From Marinicauda salina (lineage in GTDB: Bacteria; Pseudomonadota; Alphaproteobacteria; Caulobacterales; Maricaulaceae): 64,000 bases of DNA. Position 1 is the stretch's first letter. Each line of letters begins with the position of its first letter. A program made the translations under genes and the position numbers. The notes under the pieces are model-generated. The model saw only the letters and a list, made by a program, of their open reading frames with translations, was not told where the DNA came from and ran no database searches. The DNA lies in NCBI RefSeq assembly GCF_003122085.1, contig NZ_QEXV01000004.1, positions 1-64,000 of the forward strand. The letters run 5' to 3'. This document shows, in pieces, positions 42,202 to 51,287 of the stretch.

Positions 42202-42627
42202 CTAGTGCTGCGCCGGCTGCTCGCGGATATGGGCGAGCGCTTCGCCGGCCGTCGCGGCGTGGCCCGCCGACAGGTCGGCCAGGGTGACGACGCCCTTCAG
42301 CCGCTTGGCCTTGTCGACGACCGGCATGCGCCGCACGCCGGTCTCCTCCATGTTGGCGATGACCTCCGCGCTCTCGGCGTCCTCGTAGGCGTAGAGCACC
42401 GTGTCGGTCATCACATCGCCGACGGTCGCCTCGCCGGTCTTGCCCTCGGCGACGCCGCGCACGGCGATGTCGCGGTCGGTGATCATCCCGATCAGCTTAT
42501 CGCCGTCATTGACGGGCAGCGCGCCCGCGTCGACGCGGCGCATCAGGCGCGCGGCGTCCTGCAGGGTCGTGTCCCGCCTCACCATGCTCACCTCGTCGGC
42601 GGGCGTCATGTGGTCTTTCACGGCCAT
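42202..42627 (-). CDS. CBS-domain pair protein
   Basis: The 141-residue protein is two CBS domains in tandem. The first has MTPADEVSMVRRDTTLQDAA and LPVNDGDKLIGMITDRDIAV; the second has MTDTVLYAYEDAESAEVIA and MPVVDKAKRLKGVVTLADL. CBS pairs bind adenosyl ligands and regulate partners or act alone as stress proteins. There is no fused effector domain, and no likely partner is adjacent. Confidence 0.93.
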   Translation of the reverse strand: MAVKDHMTPADEVSMVRRDTTLQDAARLMRRVDAGALPVNDGDKLIGMITDRDIAVRGVAEGKTGEATVGDVMTDTVLYAYEDAESAEVIANMEETGVRRMPVVDKAKRLKGVVTLADLSAGHAATAGEALAHIREQPAQH

Positions 42628-42709
42628 GGGGACCTCCCTTGCTGCGTTGCGGCTTCACCCGACCAACGCAGAGGGCCCCGGTCGCCGTTTCAAGGCGGAG
42701 CGCCGAGCC

Positions 42710-43633
42710 TCAGCCGTCTTCGAGCAGGCGCTGGTAGCTGTCGACCAGCGAGGCGTAGGGCGGCACGGGCGTGAACACGGCCTCTCCGTCGACCATCACC
42801 GACTGGCGGATCTCGAAGTGCAGGTGGTAGGTCGTCGGGGTGCCGCCGAAATAGTTCGACACGATCCCGATGCGATCGCCCTGTTCGACCCGGTCGCCCG
42901 GCGCGACCCAGAGCGTCCACGGATCGAGGTGCAGGTAGTAGTACTGCGTCCCGTCGTCGGCGAGCAGCTTGACGATATGGCCCGACACCGAGGTGATGTC
43001 GCCGTCTTCGACCGCCACGGCGAAGAAGTCGTCCTCGTCGTCGGGCGTCGTCGGCGGGCAGGCCGGCGGGCGGACGTCCTGGCCCTGGTGGCCGGTTCCG
43101 CTGGGGCACATCGGCGTCTCGTAGCCGCGCGTCTCGCAATAGTTGTCGCGCCAGGGATATTCGTAGTTCTCGGCGTCGCACTGCCAGCCGCCGCCGCCCT
43201 GGCTGCCGCCGGGCATGTAGACCTGCGAGTTGGCGTAGGCCGCGGGCAGCTCGATCGGGAAGCGGATGTTCTCGGCGTAGATGGTGTCGTCGGCGCGGCC
43301 GGTCCCCGATCCGGGGATCAGGTCGCCAGCGGGCAGATAGCTGAATTCGTCGCCCCAGTGATCGGTCGGGGTTTCGGGTTCAGGTTCCGGCTCGGGTTCC
43401 GGCTCGGGGTCGGGTTCCGGCTCGGGCTCCGGTTCGGGTTCGGGCTCCGGCTCAGGCTCCGGTTCAGGTTCAGGTTCAGGCTCCGGCTCGGGCTCAGGCT
43501 CGGGCTCCGGTTCCGGCGCGGGTTCGCTTTCCTCCGGCGGCGCGGAGGCGCAGCCGGACGGGCCGAGGCCGAGCACGGCGAGCGCCCCGGCCCCGAGCAG
43601 GGCCGCGAGCAGCAGGTTGCGCGCCGAACTCAT
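42710..43633 (-). CDS. Secreted M23 metallopeptidase with Glu-Pro repeats (copy 1)
   Basis: The 307-residue protein has an N-terminal signal or anchor, then a run of Glu-Pro dipeptides (about residues 35-88), then an M23-type peptidase region. The zinc-site motifs are [12 protein letters not shown] and [10 protein letters not shown]; the YYYLHL segment between them is also typical. M23 enzymes cut peptidoglycan cross-bridges or peptide substrates. A Cys-rich loop, [20 protein letters not shown], precedes the active site. ATG 43633 overlaps the stop codon of the upstream gene by four bases. Copy 2 at 44526-45401 is about 90 percent identical over the final 220 residues by eye, indicating duplication or gene conversion. 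Confidence 0.85.
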   Translation of the reverse strand: MSSARNLLLAALLGAGALAVLGLGPSGCASAPPEESEPAPEPEPEPEPEPEPEPEPEPEPEPEPEPEPEPEPEPDPEPEPEPEPEPETPTDHWGDEFSYLPAGDLIPGSGTGRADDTIYAENIRFPIELPAAYANSQVYMPGGSQGGGGWQCDAENYEYPWRDNYCETRGYETPMCPSGTGHQGQDVRPPACPPTTPDDEDDFFAVAVEDGDITSVSGHIVKLLADDGTQYYYLHLDPWTLWVAPGDRVEQGDRIGIVSNYFGGTPTTYHLHFEIRQSVMVDGEAVFTPVPPYASLVDSYQRLLEDG

Positions 43634-44481
43634 TGCGGCGTCCCCTGCGGTCCGGGCGCGCCGCCGCCGATCGCCAGGCGGCGGTAGATCGACCGCGCCG
43701 TCTCGGGATCGCGGCAGGCCGCGTTGTTCTCCGGATCCTCGCACATGACCTGGATCGAGTAGGCCGCCCCGTAACGGGTGAAGCTCAGCTCGACGCCGAA
43801 GCGGGTGCGCGTGACCGTCACGCCGTCTGCGTCGCGCGCCGAGAGGATTCGCCGCACCAGGCGGGCGTCGCCCTCGGGCACGTTGATGATGCGCGAACCG
43901 GTCGTCTCGATGGCGAGATCGCCGACATGCATGCTGGCGGCGTAGACATGGTCGCGCGGGAAGACGAGCATGCCCGAGACGCCGCCTTGATCCACGCTCG
44001 CGGTGCGCGCATCCGCCACCCGCGGAACCAGCATCGGCAGCCGCGGGCGCTGCAGCTCCTCGGGATCGATATTGACCATTTCCGGCGTCGGCGGGCGCTG
44101 TATGGCGGCCGCTGTCGTGAGTTCGGCGCTGTCGCGCTCCATCTGGGCGGACAGATCGTACCGGGCCTGGTCCCAGTTGATGGGCGCCAGCAGCCGGCCG
44201 TCGGCGTCGCGCTCGGGCGCGGCGGGCTGCTCGTCCTCGGTCTCCATTTCCTGCAGACGCTCCAGGATCGCCTGGTCCAGAACCATCCGGTCGCGGATCT
44301 GTCCCTCGATCGCATCGACCGCCTGGAAATCCACGCGATCGAGCTGCATCTGGAACGCCGCGTCCTCGACCGGCTGATCGGCGGTCGTCGCGTCCTGCGC
44401 CGCCGCGCCGGCCGCCGCCAGCGCCAGCAGGGCCGGAGCGGCGGCCGCGGCCCGGGCCCAGCTCTTCAAGCGATGCGCCAT
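43630..44481 (-). CDS. Exported protein, unrecognised domain, paired with M23 copy 1
   Basis: The 283-residue protein has a signal peptide (cleavage near GAAAQ) and an uncharacterised mature domain. Blocks shared with the proteins at 45401-46315 and 46392-46895 are [53 protein letters not shown] and [19 protein letters not shown], with a conserved cysteine pair ([16 protein letters not shown]). The stop codon overlaps the M23 gene start by four bases, so the two are translationally coupled. I infer they act together at the cell envelope. Confidence 0.7.
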   Translation of the reverse strand: MAHRLKSWARAAAAAPALLALAAAGAAAQDATTADQPVEDAAFQMQLDRVDFQAVDAIEGQIRDRMVLDQAILERLQEMETEDEQPAAPERDADGRLLAPINWDQARYDLSAQMERDSAELTTAAAIQRPPTPEMVNIDPEELQRPRLPMLVPRVADARTASVDQGGVSGMLVFPRDHVYAASMHVGDLAIETTGSRIINVPEGDARLVRRILSARDADGVTVTRTRFGVELSFTRYGAAYSIQVMCEDPENNAACRDPETARSIYRRLAIGGGAPGPQGTPQ

Positions 44482-44525
44482 GAGCTCGTCTCCCTTGTTG
44501 CGTCCGGCGGTGCGGCCGCCTTCGT

Positions 44526-45401
44526 CTAGCTGTCCGATTCCTCGCGCAGCAGGCGTTCGTAGCTGTCGACCAGAGAAGCGTAGGGCGGGACCGGCGTGAA
44601 GGTCAGCTCGCCGTCGACCATCACCGACTGCCGGATCTCGAAATGCAGGTGATAGGTCGTCGGGGTGGAGCCGAAATAGTTCGACACGATCCCGATGCGA
44701 TCGCCCTGTTCGACCCGGTCGCCCGGCGCGACCCACAGGCTCGTCGGCTCGAGATGCAGGTAGTAGTACTGCGCGCCGTCGTCGGCGAGCAGCTTGACGA
44801 TGTGACCCGACACCGAGGTGATGTCGCCGTCGGCGACGGCCACGGCGAAGAAGTCGTCCTCGTCGTCGGGCGTCGTCGGCGGACAGGCCGGCGGGCGGAT
44901 GTCCTGGCCCTGGTGGCCGGTTCCCGCCGGACACATCGGCGTCTCGTAGCCGCGGGTCTCGCAATAGTTGTCGCGCCAGGGATACTCGTAATTCTCCGCG
45001 TCGCACTGCCAGCCGCCGCCGCCCTGGCTGCCGCCGGGCATGTAGACCTGCGAGTTGGCGTAGGCCGCGGGCAGCTCGATCGGGAAGCGGATCCCCTCGG
45101 CGTAGATGGTGTCGTCTTCCCGACCGGTTCCCGACCCCTCGATCAGGTCGCCGGCGGGCAGATAGCTGAATTCGTCGCCCCAGTAGTCGGTCAGCGTCTC
45201 GGGCTCGGTCGGCTCGGGCTCTTCGGGTTCCCGCTCGTCGGGTTCCGGATCCTCCGGCTCGGGCTCTTCGGGCTCGGGCGTCTCCTCGCCCGGCTCGTCC
45301 GGCGGCGCGCCGCCGTCGTCCGGCGCCGGCCAGAAGATCAGCGCTGCGAGGCCGATCACGGCGACGATCAGGGCCAGGATGTAATCGCGTCCGCGTTCCA
45401 T
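44526..45401 (-). CDS. Membrane-anchored M23 metallopeptidase with Glu-Pro repeats (copy 2)
   Basis: The 291-residue protein has an N-terminal transmembrane segment (about residues 7-25), a Glu-Pro-rich linker (about 30-75) and the same M23 region as copy 1, with zinc-site motifs [12 protein letters not shown] and [10 protein letters not shown] and the loop [20 protein letters not shown]. By eye about 20 of 220 residues differ from copy 1 beyond the linker. Its N-terminus differs (anchor instead of a signal with a cysteine), so the two may be located differently. The start codon overlaps the stop codon of the paired gene at 45401. Confidence 0.85.
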   Translation of the reverse strand: MERGRDYILALIVAVIGLAALIFWPAPDDGGAPPDEPGEETPEPEEPEPEDPEPDEREPEEPEPTEPETLTDYWGDEFSYLPAGDLIEGSGTGREDDTIYAEGIRFPIELPAAYANSQVYMPGGSQGGGGWQCDAENYEYPWRDNYCETRGYETPMCPAGTGHQGQDIRPPACPPTTPDDEDDFFAVAVADGDITSVSGHIVKLLADDGAQYYYLHLEPTSLWVAPGDRVEQGDRIGIVSNYFGSTPTTYHLHFEIRQSVMVDGELTFTPVPPYASLVDSYERLLREESDS

Positions 45402-46315
45402 CACCGGTTCTCCATTCCTTGGGGCGAGCCGCCGGACAGCGCCAGGCGGCGATAGACCGCGCGCGCGGTCTCGGGATCGCGGCAGGCCGGGGTGTTCTCC
45501 GGATCCTCGCACATGATCTGGATCGAGTAGGTCGCGCCGAAACGATTGAACACGAGTTCGACGCCGGCCCGGTTCTGCGTGATGCGCACGCCGTCGTCCT
45601 GGCGCGCCGCCGCCAGGCGGCGGCGCATCGGCTCGTCGGCGGTCATTTCGCGCATCGCGACGCGGGAGCCGGTGACCTCGATGGCGAGTTCATCGACATG
45701 CATGCTCGCCGAGTAGACGTGGTCACGGGGAAACATCAGCATCCCGTCGCCCGCCTGGGCGTGACGCACGCCGGCGGTTCGCGCGTGCGCCACGCGCGGC
45801 GTCAGCACCGGCAGGCGCGGGCGCTGCAGCTCCTCGGGCTCGATATTGACCGTGCGGACGGGGGGCGGCGTGCGCATGCCCTGCGGCGCCATCGCCGCGA
45901 CGCCCGGATTGCCGGGGTTGGAGGGCTGCGCATCCTCGTTCCAGCTCTCCTGGTCGCGCTCGAGCTGGTCCCGCCAGGCTGAATGAGCGGCGTCCCAGTC
46001 GACCGGGGCCAGCCGGCGGCCGTGCGCGTCGCGCTCGGCCGCGGCGCGGCGCGCCTGCGCCGCTTCCTGCTCGCGCTCGGCGCGCCAGGCCTCGATGCGC
46101 TCGACGATGCGTTCGTCGTAGGCCAGGCGCTCCCGGGTCCGGGCCTCGTACTCGGTCATCGGGGCGACATCGACGCGCTGAATGGGACGCTCGACGACTT
46201 GCTCGGGCTCCGGCTCGGCGGCGATCTCCTGGGCGACGGCGAAGCCGCCCGCCATCATCCCCGCAGCGGCCAGCACGCTCAATCCCGCGGCGGCGGCACG
46301 TGCAGACGATCCCAT
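45401..46315 (-). CDS. Exported protein, unrecognised domain, paired with M23 copy 2
   Basis: The 304-residue protein has a signal peptide (about residues 1-28), a coiled-coil-like stretch (YDERIVERIEAWRAEREQ), a linker and the same C-terminal domain as the protein at 43630-44481. Shared blocks are [54 protein letters not shown] and [19 protein letters not shown]. Its stop codon overlaps the M23 copy 2 start, the same arrangement as in copy 1. Divergence between the two partners is clearly greater than between the two M23 genes. Confidence 0.7.
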   Translation of the reverse strand: MGSSARAAAAGLSVLAAAGMMAGGFAVAQEIAAEPEPEQVVERPIQRVDVAPMTEYEARTRERLAYDERIVERIEAWRAEREQEAAQARRAAAERDAHGRRLAPVDWDAAHSAWRDQLERDQESWNEDAQPSNPGNPGVAAMAPQGMRTPPPVRTVNIEPEELQRPRLPVLTPRVAHARTAGVRHAQAGDGMLMFPRDHVYSASMHVDELAIEVTGSRVAMREMTADEPMRRRLAAARQDDGVRITQNRAGVELVFNRFGATYSIQIMCEDPENTPACRDPETARAVYRRLALSGGSPQGMENR

Positions 46316-46391
46316 CGCGCTCCCCCTCAGAGCCGTTCGTTAAGGGGAGATTAACACACGTGTCGCCGGCGGCGTAGGGCTTCGACGCGAC

Positions 46392-46895
46392 TCAGCCCGG
46401 CGATCCGCCCGCGACGCGTAGCGAATTGATCACGCCGCGGATAAAGCCGGCGTCGGTGCATTCGCGCCGGGCGCGCGGGTCCGAGCAGGCCACGGTGACG
46501 GTGTAGCCGGCGCCGTAGCGGGAGAAGTTCGCCTCCATGCCGGTCGCGTTGCGCGTCACGTCGGGCGCCGAACCCGGAACGGCGAAACGGCCGCGGCTCA
46601 TGCCCGCGATCTCGATCGAGATCCCCGACATCTCGCAGCTCGCCACATAGCTGTCGCCGCGAGCGAAGAAGAGCACGCCGGGATCGCCGCGGCCCGGAAC
46701 GGTGGCGCCGGCGCTGGCGGCGGGCAGCAGGACGGGCAGGCGCACGGAATCCAGGGCCGCCCGGTCGCGATTGACCGGCCAGGCCACGGCCGTGGTCTGG
46801 TCGCGGCGCGCGGCCGTCCAGTCGATCTCGGCCTGCGCGGACGCCGGCGCGGCGAACAGCAGCGCGGCGAGAAAGGCGATGACCCCCAGCTTCAT
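46392..46895 (-). CDS. Exported protein, solo third copy of the unrecognised domain
   Basis: The 167-residue protein has a signal peptide (cleavage near ASAQA) and a shorter version of the domain found at 43630 and 45401: SVRLPVLLPAASAG, GVLFFARGDSYVAS, FSRYGAGYTVTVACSDPRAR and FIRGVINSLRVAGGSPG. The conserved C-terminal cysteine pair is kept (ACSDPRARREC). No M23 gene is adjacent. It lies upstream of the two pairs on the same strand and downstream of arsM by 25 bases, but a shared role with arsM is not indicated. Confidence 0.7.
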   Translation of the reverse strand: MKLGVIAFLAALLFAAPASAQAEIDWTAARRDQTTAVAWPVNRDRAALDSVRLPVLLPAASAGATVPGRGDPGVLFFARGDSYVASCEMSGISIEIAGMSRGRFAVPGSAPDVTRNATGMEANFSRYGAGYTVTVACSDPRARRECTDAGFIRGVINSLRVAGGSPG

Positions 46896-46920
46896 GTCGA
46901 GCCCCCGACTTGTCGGCGCG

Positions 46921-47967
46921 TCAGCAGCAGCCTGTCCCGGCTCCGGCGCGCCCGGTTTGCGTGTCGAACGGGACGGGCGTCCCGCATCCTTCGAATATGC
47001 CGTAATGACGGTCAAACGTCCCGATAAAGTCGAAATGCGGCGAGAAGCGGGACTCCGCGAGCATCCGCCACGTATTGCCGCAGACCGGGAAGACGCGGCC
47101 GACCTCGATATCGTGATGCTTGTCCAGCACGAACCGGTCCTCGGCGTCCTCGATCCCGCCGCGATAGACCACGGCCTGACCGTAATCCTCGCAGGCCGGC
47201 TCGAGGTCGTCGATGTTGAACAGCCGGTAGGTCGCGGAGAAGAAGGCCGTTTCGCCCAGCTTCTCCCGCGCGGCGGGGTCGCTCACCGTGATCGGCCGGT
47301 CCTCGACGAGGCGCGGATCGGCGAAGCCCGCGGCCTTCGCCATCGCGAGGAAATCGTTCCAGTAGAGCGCGCCGGCGAGGCACTCGCCGTAAAGCACCGG
47401 ATCGTCGGCGAGCGCGGGATCCTGGCGGCGGTCGGCGTAGACGTCGGCGAAGTAGAACTCGCCGCCGGGCTTCAGCAGCCGCCTCGCCGCGGCGATGACG
47501 CCCGCCTTGTCGCGGCACAGATTGATCACGCAGTTCGACACGATGACGTCGAAGCTCGCCGGGGCGAGCCCCAGCCGGTCGAGATCCTCGAGTTCGCCCT
47601 CGACGAAGGCGACATTGTCGTATCCGAAGCGCTCGGCGTGCCAGCCCTGGTGCGCGCGGGCGACGTCCAGCTGTTCGGGCGTCATGTCGACGCCGACGAC
47701 GGCGCCGTCAGGGCCGACGAGCCGCGACAGCGCGTAGACGTCGCGTCCCGCGCCGCAGCCCAGATCGAGCACGCGCGCGCCGTCGAGCTTCAGCGGCACG
47801 GCCAGCCCGCAGCCGTAATAGCGCCGGCGCACCTCCTCGTGGGTCTCGGCGATGGCCGCGCGGATGCGCGGCGGGACGTCGGACGCGTCGCAGCAAGCGT
47901 CGGTGATGAGATCGGCGGAGGATTGCAGCGTCCGGCCGTAATAGGCCTTCACGGCGTCGGCGGTCAT
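46921..47967 (-). CDS. arsM: Arsenite S-adenosylmethionine methyltransferase
   Basis: The 348-residue enzyme methylates As(III). It has an AdoMet site VLDLGCGAGRDVYALS and the cysteines expected for arsenite binding: C53 in YYGCG, C146 in SNCVINL and C196 in GECLAGA, matching the pattern of the algal CmArsM cysteines. An N-terminal pair C25-C26 (TDACCD) and a C-terminal Cys-rich tail (GTGCC) are also present. Length fits the family. An arsR-arsI pair lies at 60813-61594, so the window carries two separate loci for arsenic metabolism. Confidence 0.9.
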   Translation of the reverse strand: MTADAVKAYYGRTLQSSADLITDACCDASDVPPRIRAAIAETHEEVRRRYYGCGLAVPLKLDGARVLDLGCGAGRDVYALSRLVGPDGAVVGVDMTPEQLDVARAHQGWHAERFGYDNVAFVEGELEDLDRLGLAPASFDVIVSNCVINLCRDKAGVIAAARRLLKPGGEFYFADVYADRRQDPALADDPVLYGECLAGALYWNDFLAMAKAAGFADPRLVEDRPITVSDPAAREKLGETAFFSATYRLFNIDDLEPACEDYGQAVVYRGGIEDAEDRFVLDKHHDIEVGRVFPVCGNTWRMLAESRFSPHFDFIGTFDRHYGIFEGCGTPVPFDTQTGRAGAGTGCC

Positions 47968-48018
47968 GGCGGGCTCCCGGCTAGATGCGCCCGCAGGATG
48001 GGCGCGGCCGGGCCGAGG

Positions 48019-48807
48019 TCAACTCACGGCTTCGCTCACGAATCCGCGCGCTTCGGCGGTTTTGCGCCGGGCGGCGCGACCGTACTCGGCGAGCAGGATC
48101 TCGGGATCGTCGCCGGCGCGGGCGAGCACGGACCCGTCGGGCCCGCAGATCAGCGAGCGGCCGGCGTAGGCGCGCTCGTCCTCGCTCCCGCAGCGATTGG
48201 CGAGCAGGGCGTAGACGTGGTTGTGATAGGCCAGCGTGCGCATCTCGGCCTCGAACAGGTCGAGCGGCTCGGCGGCCTCGACGCAGGTCGGCGTGGCGAT
48301 GATCTCCGCGCCCAGTTTCGCGCAGGCCCGGTAGCTCTCGGGGAAGTGGCGGTCGTAGCAGATCACCACGCCGAGCCGGCCGGCGGCGGTGTCGTAGACG
48401 TCGAAGCCATCGGCGGGGGCGTAATAGTCCTGCTCCCAGAAGCCGTCGAACTGCGCGATCCGGTTCATCCGCGACACGCCCAGAAGCGTCCCGTCGGCGT
48501 CGAACACCGGCGAGGCGTCGTGGCGCCGTCCGTCGACGTCTTCGAGATAGACATTGCTCACCACCACGACGCCGGCGGCCTTCGCCGCGTCCGACAGGGC
48601 CGCGAGCGCGGGGTGGTCGGCCGTCATCGCCCAGGCGCTTGCATCGCCGCCCTTCGTCTTCGGGAAGAAGGGCGAGAGGTGGATCTCGGGAAACACGACC
48701 AGCGCGGCGCCCTGGTCGCCGGCCTCGGCGATCATCCGTTCGGCCGTCTTCACGTTGGCGTCGATATCGGGCGCGCAGGCGTGCTGGGCGATGGCGAGTC
48801 GGGGCAT
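48019..48807 (-). CDS. Nitrilase-superfamily amidohydrolase with an altered catalytic lysine
   Basis: The 262-residue protein has the carbon-nitrogen hydrolase fold. The catalytic Glu is E41 in VVFPEIHLSP and the catalytic Cys is C150 in LGVVICYDRHFPES; a second conserved glutamate is E125 in FWEQDYYAP. The usual catalytic lysine position in the sequence SRMNRIAQF is M114. This subgroup may use a different residue, or activity may be altered. N-carbamoylputrescine amidase and beta-ureidopropionase are the closest functional guesses. It is divergent from panD, and a carbamoyl-beta-alanine substrate would suit that neighbour, but this is inference. Confidence 0.75.
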   Translation of the reverse strand: MPRLAIAQHACAPDIDANVKTAERMIAEAGDQGAALVVFPEIHLSPFFPKTKGGDASAWAMTADHPALAALSDAAKAAGVVVVSNVYLEDVDGRRHDASPVFDADGTLLGVSRMNRIAQFDGFWEQDYYAPADGFDVYDTAAGRLGVVICYDRHFPESYRACAKLGAEIIATPTCVEAAEPLDLFEAEMRTLAYHNHVYALLANRCGSEDERAYAGRSLICGPDGSVLARAGDDPEILLAEYGRAARRKTAEARGFVSEAVS

Positions 48808-48964
48808 CGGACCGTCCTGTCGGGGCTGACCTGCGGATGGCGCGACACTATATCCCCCTGTAAGGGCCGGGCCCACCGGAACGGGGTCTGTATTCGCAGC
48901 CGCGAATACGCTATATGCGCCGCAACATGCCCGACGCGCCGGACAATCAGGAGGTCGACGCGCC

Positions 48965-49330
48965 ATGCAGCTGACGATGATGAAGGCCAAGCTTCACCGC
49001 GCGGCGGTGACCGAGGCCGACATGCATTACGAGGGCTCGATCTCGATCGACGCCGAACTTCTCGAGGCCGCCGGCATCCTGCCGCACGAGCAGGTCGACG
49101 TGCTCAACATCAACACCGGCGGGCGGTTCACCACCTACGCCATCACCGCGCCGCGCGGTTCGAAGACGTTCGGGATCAACGGCGCGGCGGCGCGCCTGGC
49201 CCAACCCGGCGACCGCATCATCGTGGTGTCCTACGCCGCGATGGACGAGGCCGAGGCGCGCGGCCACGAGCCCACCGTCATAGTGCTCGACGAGGCCAAC
49301 GCAGTCGTCAGCGCGCCCAAGGCGGCGTAG
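48965..49330 (+). CDS. panD: Aspartate 1-decarboxylase
   Basis: This 121-residue pyruvoyl enzyme makes beta-alanine for pantothenate and coenzyme A. The self-cleavage site is the GS pair at residues 24-25 in [12 protein letters not shown], and the N-terminal [14 protein letters not shown] and the [12 protein letters not shown] block are typical. Length is normal for the cleavable proenzyme. The gene is divergent from the nitrilase-family amidase. Confidence 0.95.
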   Translation: MQLTMMKAKLHRAAVTEADMHYEGSISIDAELLEAAGILPHEQVDVLNINTGGRFTTYAITAPRGSKTFGINGAAARLAQPGDRIIVVSYAAMDEAEARGHEPTVIVLDEANAVVSAPKAA

Positions 49331-49390
49331 GTGGGCGGGGTCCGCAGCTCCACCCTGCATTCACACGCTCAGATTTCACGCCATACTCGG

Positions 49391-49479
49391 CCTCATCCTG
49401 AGGCGCCCGATCCCCTTGACCCTTCGAGGCTCGCTGCGCTCGCACCTCAGGGTGAGGGGATCGGGCCTCGAAGGATGGG
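49391..49479. repeat. F1 palindrome, left flank of the GIY-YIG gene
   Basis: The repeat starts CCTCATCCTGAGGCGCCCGA, has GAGGCTCGCTGCGCTCGC inside, and ends CCTCGAAGGATGGG. It ends 13 bases or so before the GIY-YIG start codon. It is nearly identical to the solo copy at 10009-10098 apart from the inner loop. Confidence 0.85.
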
Positions 49480-49492
49480 AGGCGAGACGCCG

Positions 49493-49795
49493 ATGATCGC
49501 CTGGGTCTATATCCTGCGCTGCGCCGACGGGTCGTATTACGTCGGCTCGCATCGCGGCGACGATCTCGGCCGGCGCATCGGCGAACACCAGGCCGGCATG
49601 GGCGGCGATTACACGCGCCGGCGCCTGCCCGTCGAGCTGGTCTATTCGGAATGGTTCGAATGCATCGAGGACGCGGTGGCCGCCGAGCGCAGGCTCAAGG
49701 GATGGTCGCGCGCCAAGAAGGAGGCGCTGATCTGCGGCGACTTCGATCTCGTGCGCACCAAAGCGAAGCGGCGCGGCGGCCGGCCGCGGGCGTAG
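49493..49795 (+). CDS. Small GIY-YIG nuclease domain protein
   Basis: The 100-residue protein matches the UPF0213/YhbQ-type GIY-YIG family. The motif pair is VYI (5-7) and YYVG (15-18), followed by the catalytic R28 in GRRIGEH, and E65 in AVAAERRLKGW; K-x-W and the basic tail KRRGGRPRA are also visible. ATG 49493 is preferred because it aligns with the deleted copy at 17537. A CGCGGC direct repeat lies at 49553-49558 and 49772-49777; loss of the sequence between them would produce that shorter copy. F1 palindromes lie immediately on both sides, which suggests a mobile unit. Confidence 0.88.
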   Translation: MIAWVYILRCADGSYYVGSHRGDDLGRRIGEHQAGMGGDYTRRRLPVELVYSEWFECIEDAVAAERRLKGWSRAKKEALICGDFDLVRTKAKRRGGRPRA

Positions 49796-49805
49796 GTCTG
49801 ACGGG

Positions 49806-50003
49806 CCGATCCCCTTGATCCTTCGAGGCCCGGCCTCGCCGGGCGCCTCAGGATGAGGGGATCGGGGCGACGGAACCGGGTTCTGGCCCTCGCCTCACCC
49901 TGAGGTGCGAGGCGGGCTCGGCCCGCCGAGCCTCGAAGGGTCCCGGGCGTTTTCCCCGCTCCTTCGAAGCCCGGCTTCGCCGGGCGCCTCAGGATAAGGG
50001 GAT
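49806..50003. repeat. Cluster of F1 palindromes on the right of the GIY-YIG gene
   Basis: Three F1-related units follow the GIY-YIG stop codon: about 49806-49866 (starts CCGATCCCCTTGATCCTTCG, ends CAGGATGAGGGGATCGGGG), about 49892-49941 (CTCACCCTGAGGTGCGAGGC... CCTCGAAGG) and about 49960-50003 (CTTCGAAGCCCGGCTTCGCC... AGGATAAGGGGATCG). They are arranged in alternating orientation. Confidence 0.75.
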
Positions 50004-50035
50004 CGTTGGTCCGGCGATGGGAACGGCGCCGCCCC

Positions 50036-50710
50036 TCAATCGAACAACGCGTCGATGTCGTCCTGGCCGAGATCCTTGTCGATGATCTCGTCGACCTTTT
50101 CCTGGCCGGTCTCCGGGCCGCCGACGGCGGGACCGTTGAGATGGAGCTGCCTGCGGCGCTCGGCCTCGGCGACCTCGTCCTCGTCGGCCTCGGCGTCGCT
50201 CACGCCCATGGTCTGGGCGAAGCGGCTGACGCGCTTTTCGACGTGGCGCAGCGAGGCCACGACCTTCGAGACGCGCTGGCCGGCGAGGTCCTGAAACGAG
50301 CAGCTCTCGATGATGCGCATCATCGCGGCGTCGACCTCGGCCTTGTAGCTGTCGAGATCGTCCGGCTCGGCGCCGAGCAGACCCTCGGCCTCCTGCATGA
50401 TCGCCTCGGTGGCCTTCTCGGTGTCGGTGACGACGGCCTCGAGCTCGGTCCCGGCGCTCGGGATCTGCTGCTCCTTGATGTCGTTCGGGCGCAGCTTGGA
50501 GATCTCGTCGCGGGTCCGCGAGATATAGTCGGCGATGTACTGGAATTCCTCGTTGATCGACCGGTCGAGCGATCCGAAGAAGACCTGCATCGTGTCCGTC
50601 AGCTGGTGGGCCAGCTTCAGGACTTCCATCACCTGGGCGTCCTTGAAGTCGCTCGACTTCAGGGCGGACAGGGACTCGCGCACGCGCGCGGCGACTTCAG
50701 GGGCGGGCAT
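50036..50710 (-). CDS. cheZ: CheZ-family phosphatase of CheY
   Basis: The 224-residue protein accelerates dephosphorylation of CheY-P. It is mainly helical and carries the active-site helix SCSFQDLAGQRVSKVV (the acidic and glutamine residues correspond to E. coli CheZ D143 and Q147), and a C-terminal CheY-binding tail ending GQDDIDALFD. A cheY gene lies 54 bases upstream in the same orientation, supporting the assignment. Confidence 0.92.
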   Translation of the reverse strand: MPAPEVAARVRESLSALKSSDFKDAQVMEVLKLAHQLTDTMQVFFGSLDRSINEEFQYIADYISRTRDEISKLRPNDIKEQQIPSAGTELEAVVTDTEKATEAIMQEAEGLLGAEPDDLDSYKAEVDAAMMRIIESCSFQDLAGQRVSKVVASLRHVEKRVSRFAQTMGVSDAEADEDEVAEAERRRQLHLNGPAVGGPETGQEKVDEIIDKDLGQDDIDALFD

Positions 50711-50764
50711 GGCGACCCTCCTGCACAGTTTGAGACGCGGGACGAATGATCAGGCGCGCGGCGA

Positions 50765-51151
50765 TCAGAAGTCGCCCAGCACCGCCGCCATCTTCGCCTT
50801 CAGCGTTCCGGCGTTGAACGGCTTGACGATGTAGTTGTTGACGCCCGCCTTCTTCGCGGCGACCACGTTCTCGGTCTTGGATTCCGCGGTCACCATGATG
50901 AAGGGCGTGGTCTTCGTCGTCTCATCCGAGCGCACCTTCTGCAGGAGCTCGTAGCCGGTCATCGGCTCCATGTTCCAGTCGGAGATGACCAGACCGTATT
51001 TCTGCTTCTTCATCTTCTCGAACGCTTCGGTGCCGTCGGCGGCCTCGTCCACGTTCTCGAATCCGATCTGCTTGAGCAGGTTCCGGATGATCCGGACCAT
51101 GGTCTTGTAATCATCCACTACCAGGATCGGCATCGACATCTCGACGGCCAT
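50765..51151 (-). CDS. cheY: Chemotaxis response regulator CheY
   Basis: The 128-residue receiver domain has the acidic pair D13-D14, phosphoacceptor D58 in VISDWNMEPMTG, switch T88 and K110 in YIVKPF. The DWNM sequence is the classic CheY motif. ATG 51151 is preferred because GGAGG lies about seven bases upstream. It forms a short chemotaxis operon with cheZ; no other chemotaxis genes are in the window. Confidence 0.93.
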   Translation of the reverse strand: MAVEMSMPILVVDDYKTMVRIIRNLLKQIGFENVDEAADGTEAFEKMKKQKYGLVISDWNMEPMTGYELLQKVRSDETTKTTPFIMVTAESKTENVVAAKKAGVNNYIVKPFNAGTLKAKMAAVLGDF

Positions 51152-51287
51152 ACCCCAACCTCCATCCGTTCTTTTCCACCCAGGCGGGTCGGTCCGTCGT
51201 CCCATCACCCGCTGATGGAGACGAAACCTAGACAAGCGCGGTCAAAATTCGGTTAAACACGCCGACTTAGCGCGAAGGCGGAGATCG

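Noticed and set aside
43370-43530. Regular short repeats suggesting a CRISPR-like or minisatellite array
   Set aside because: They are Glu-Pro codons inside the M23 peptidase gene, a protein-level low-complexity linker; no spacer-repeat pattern is present.
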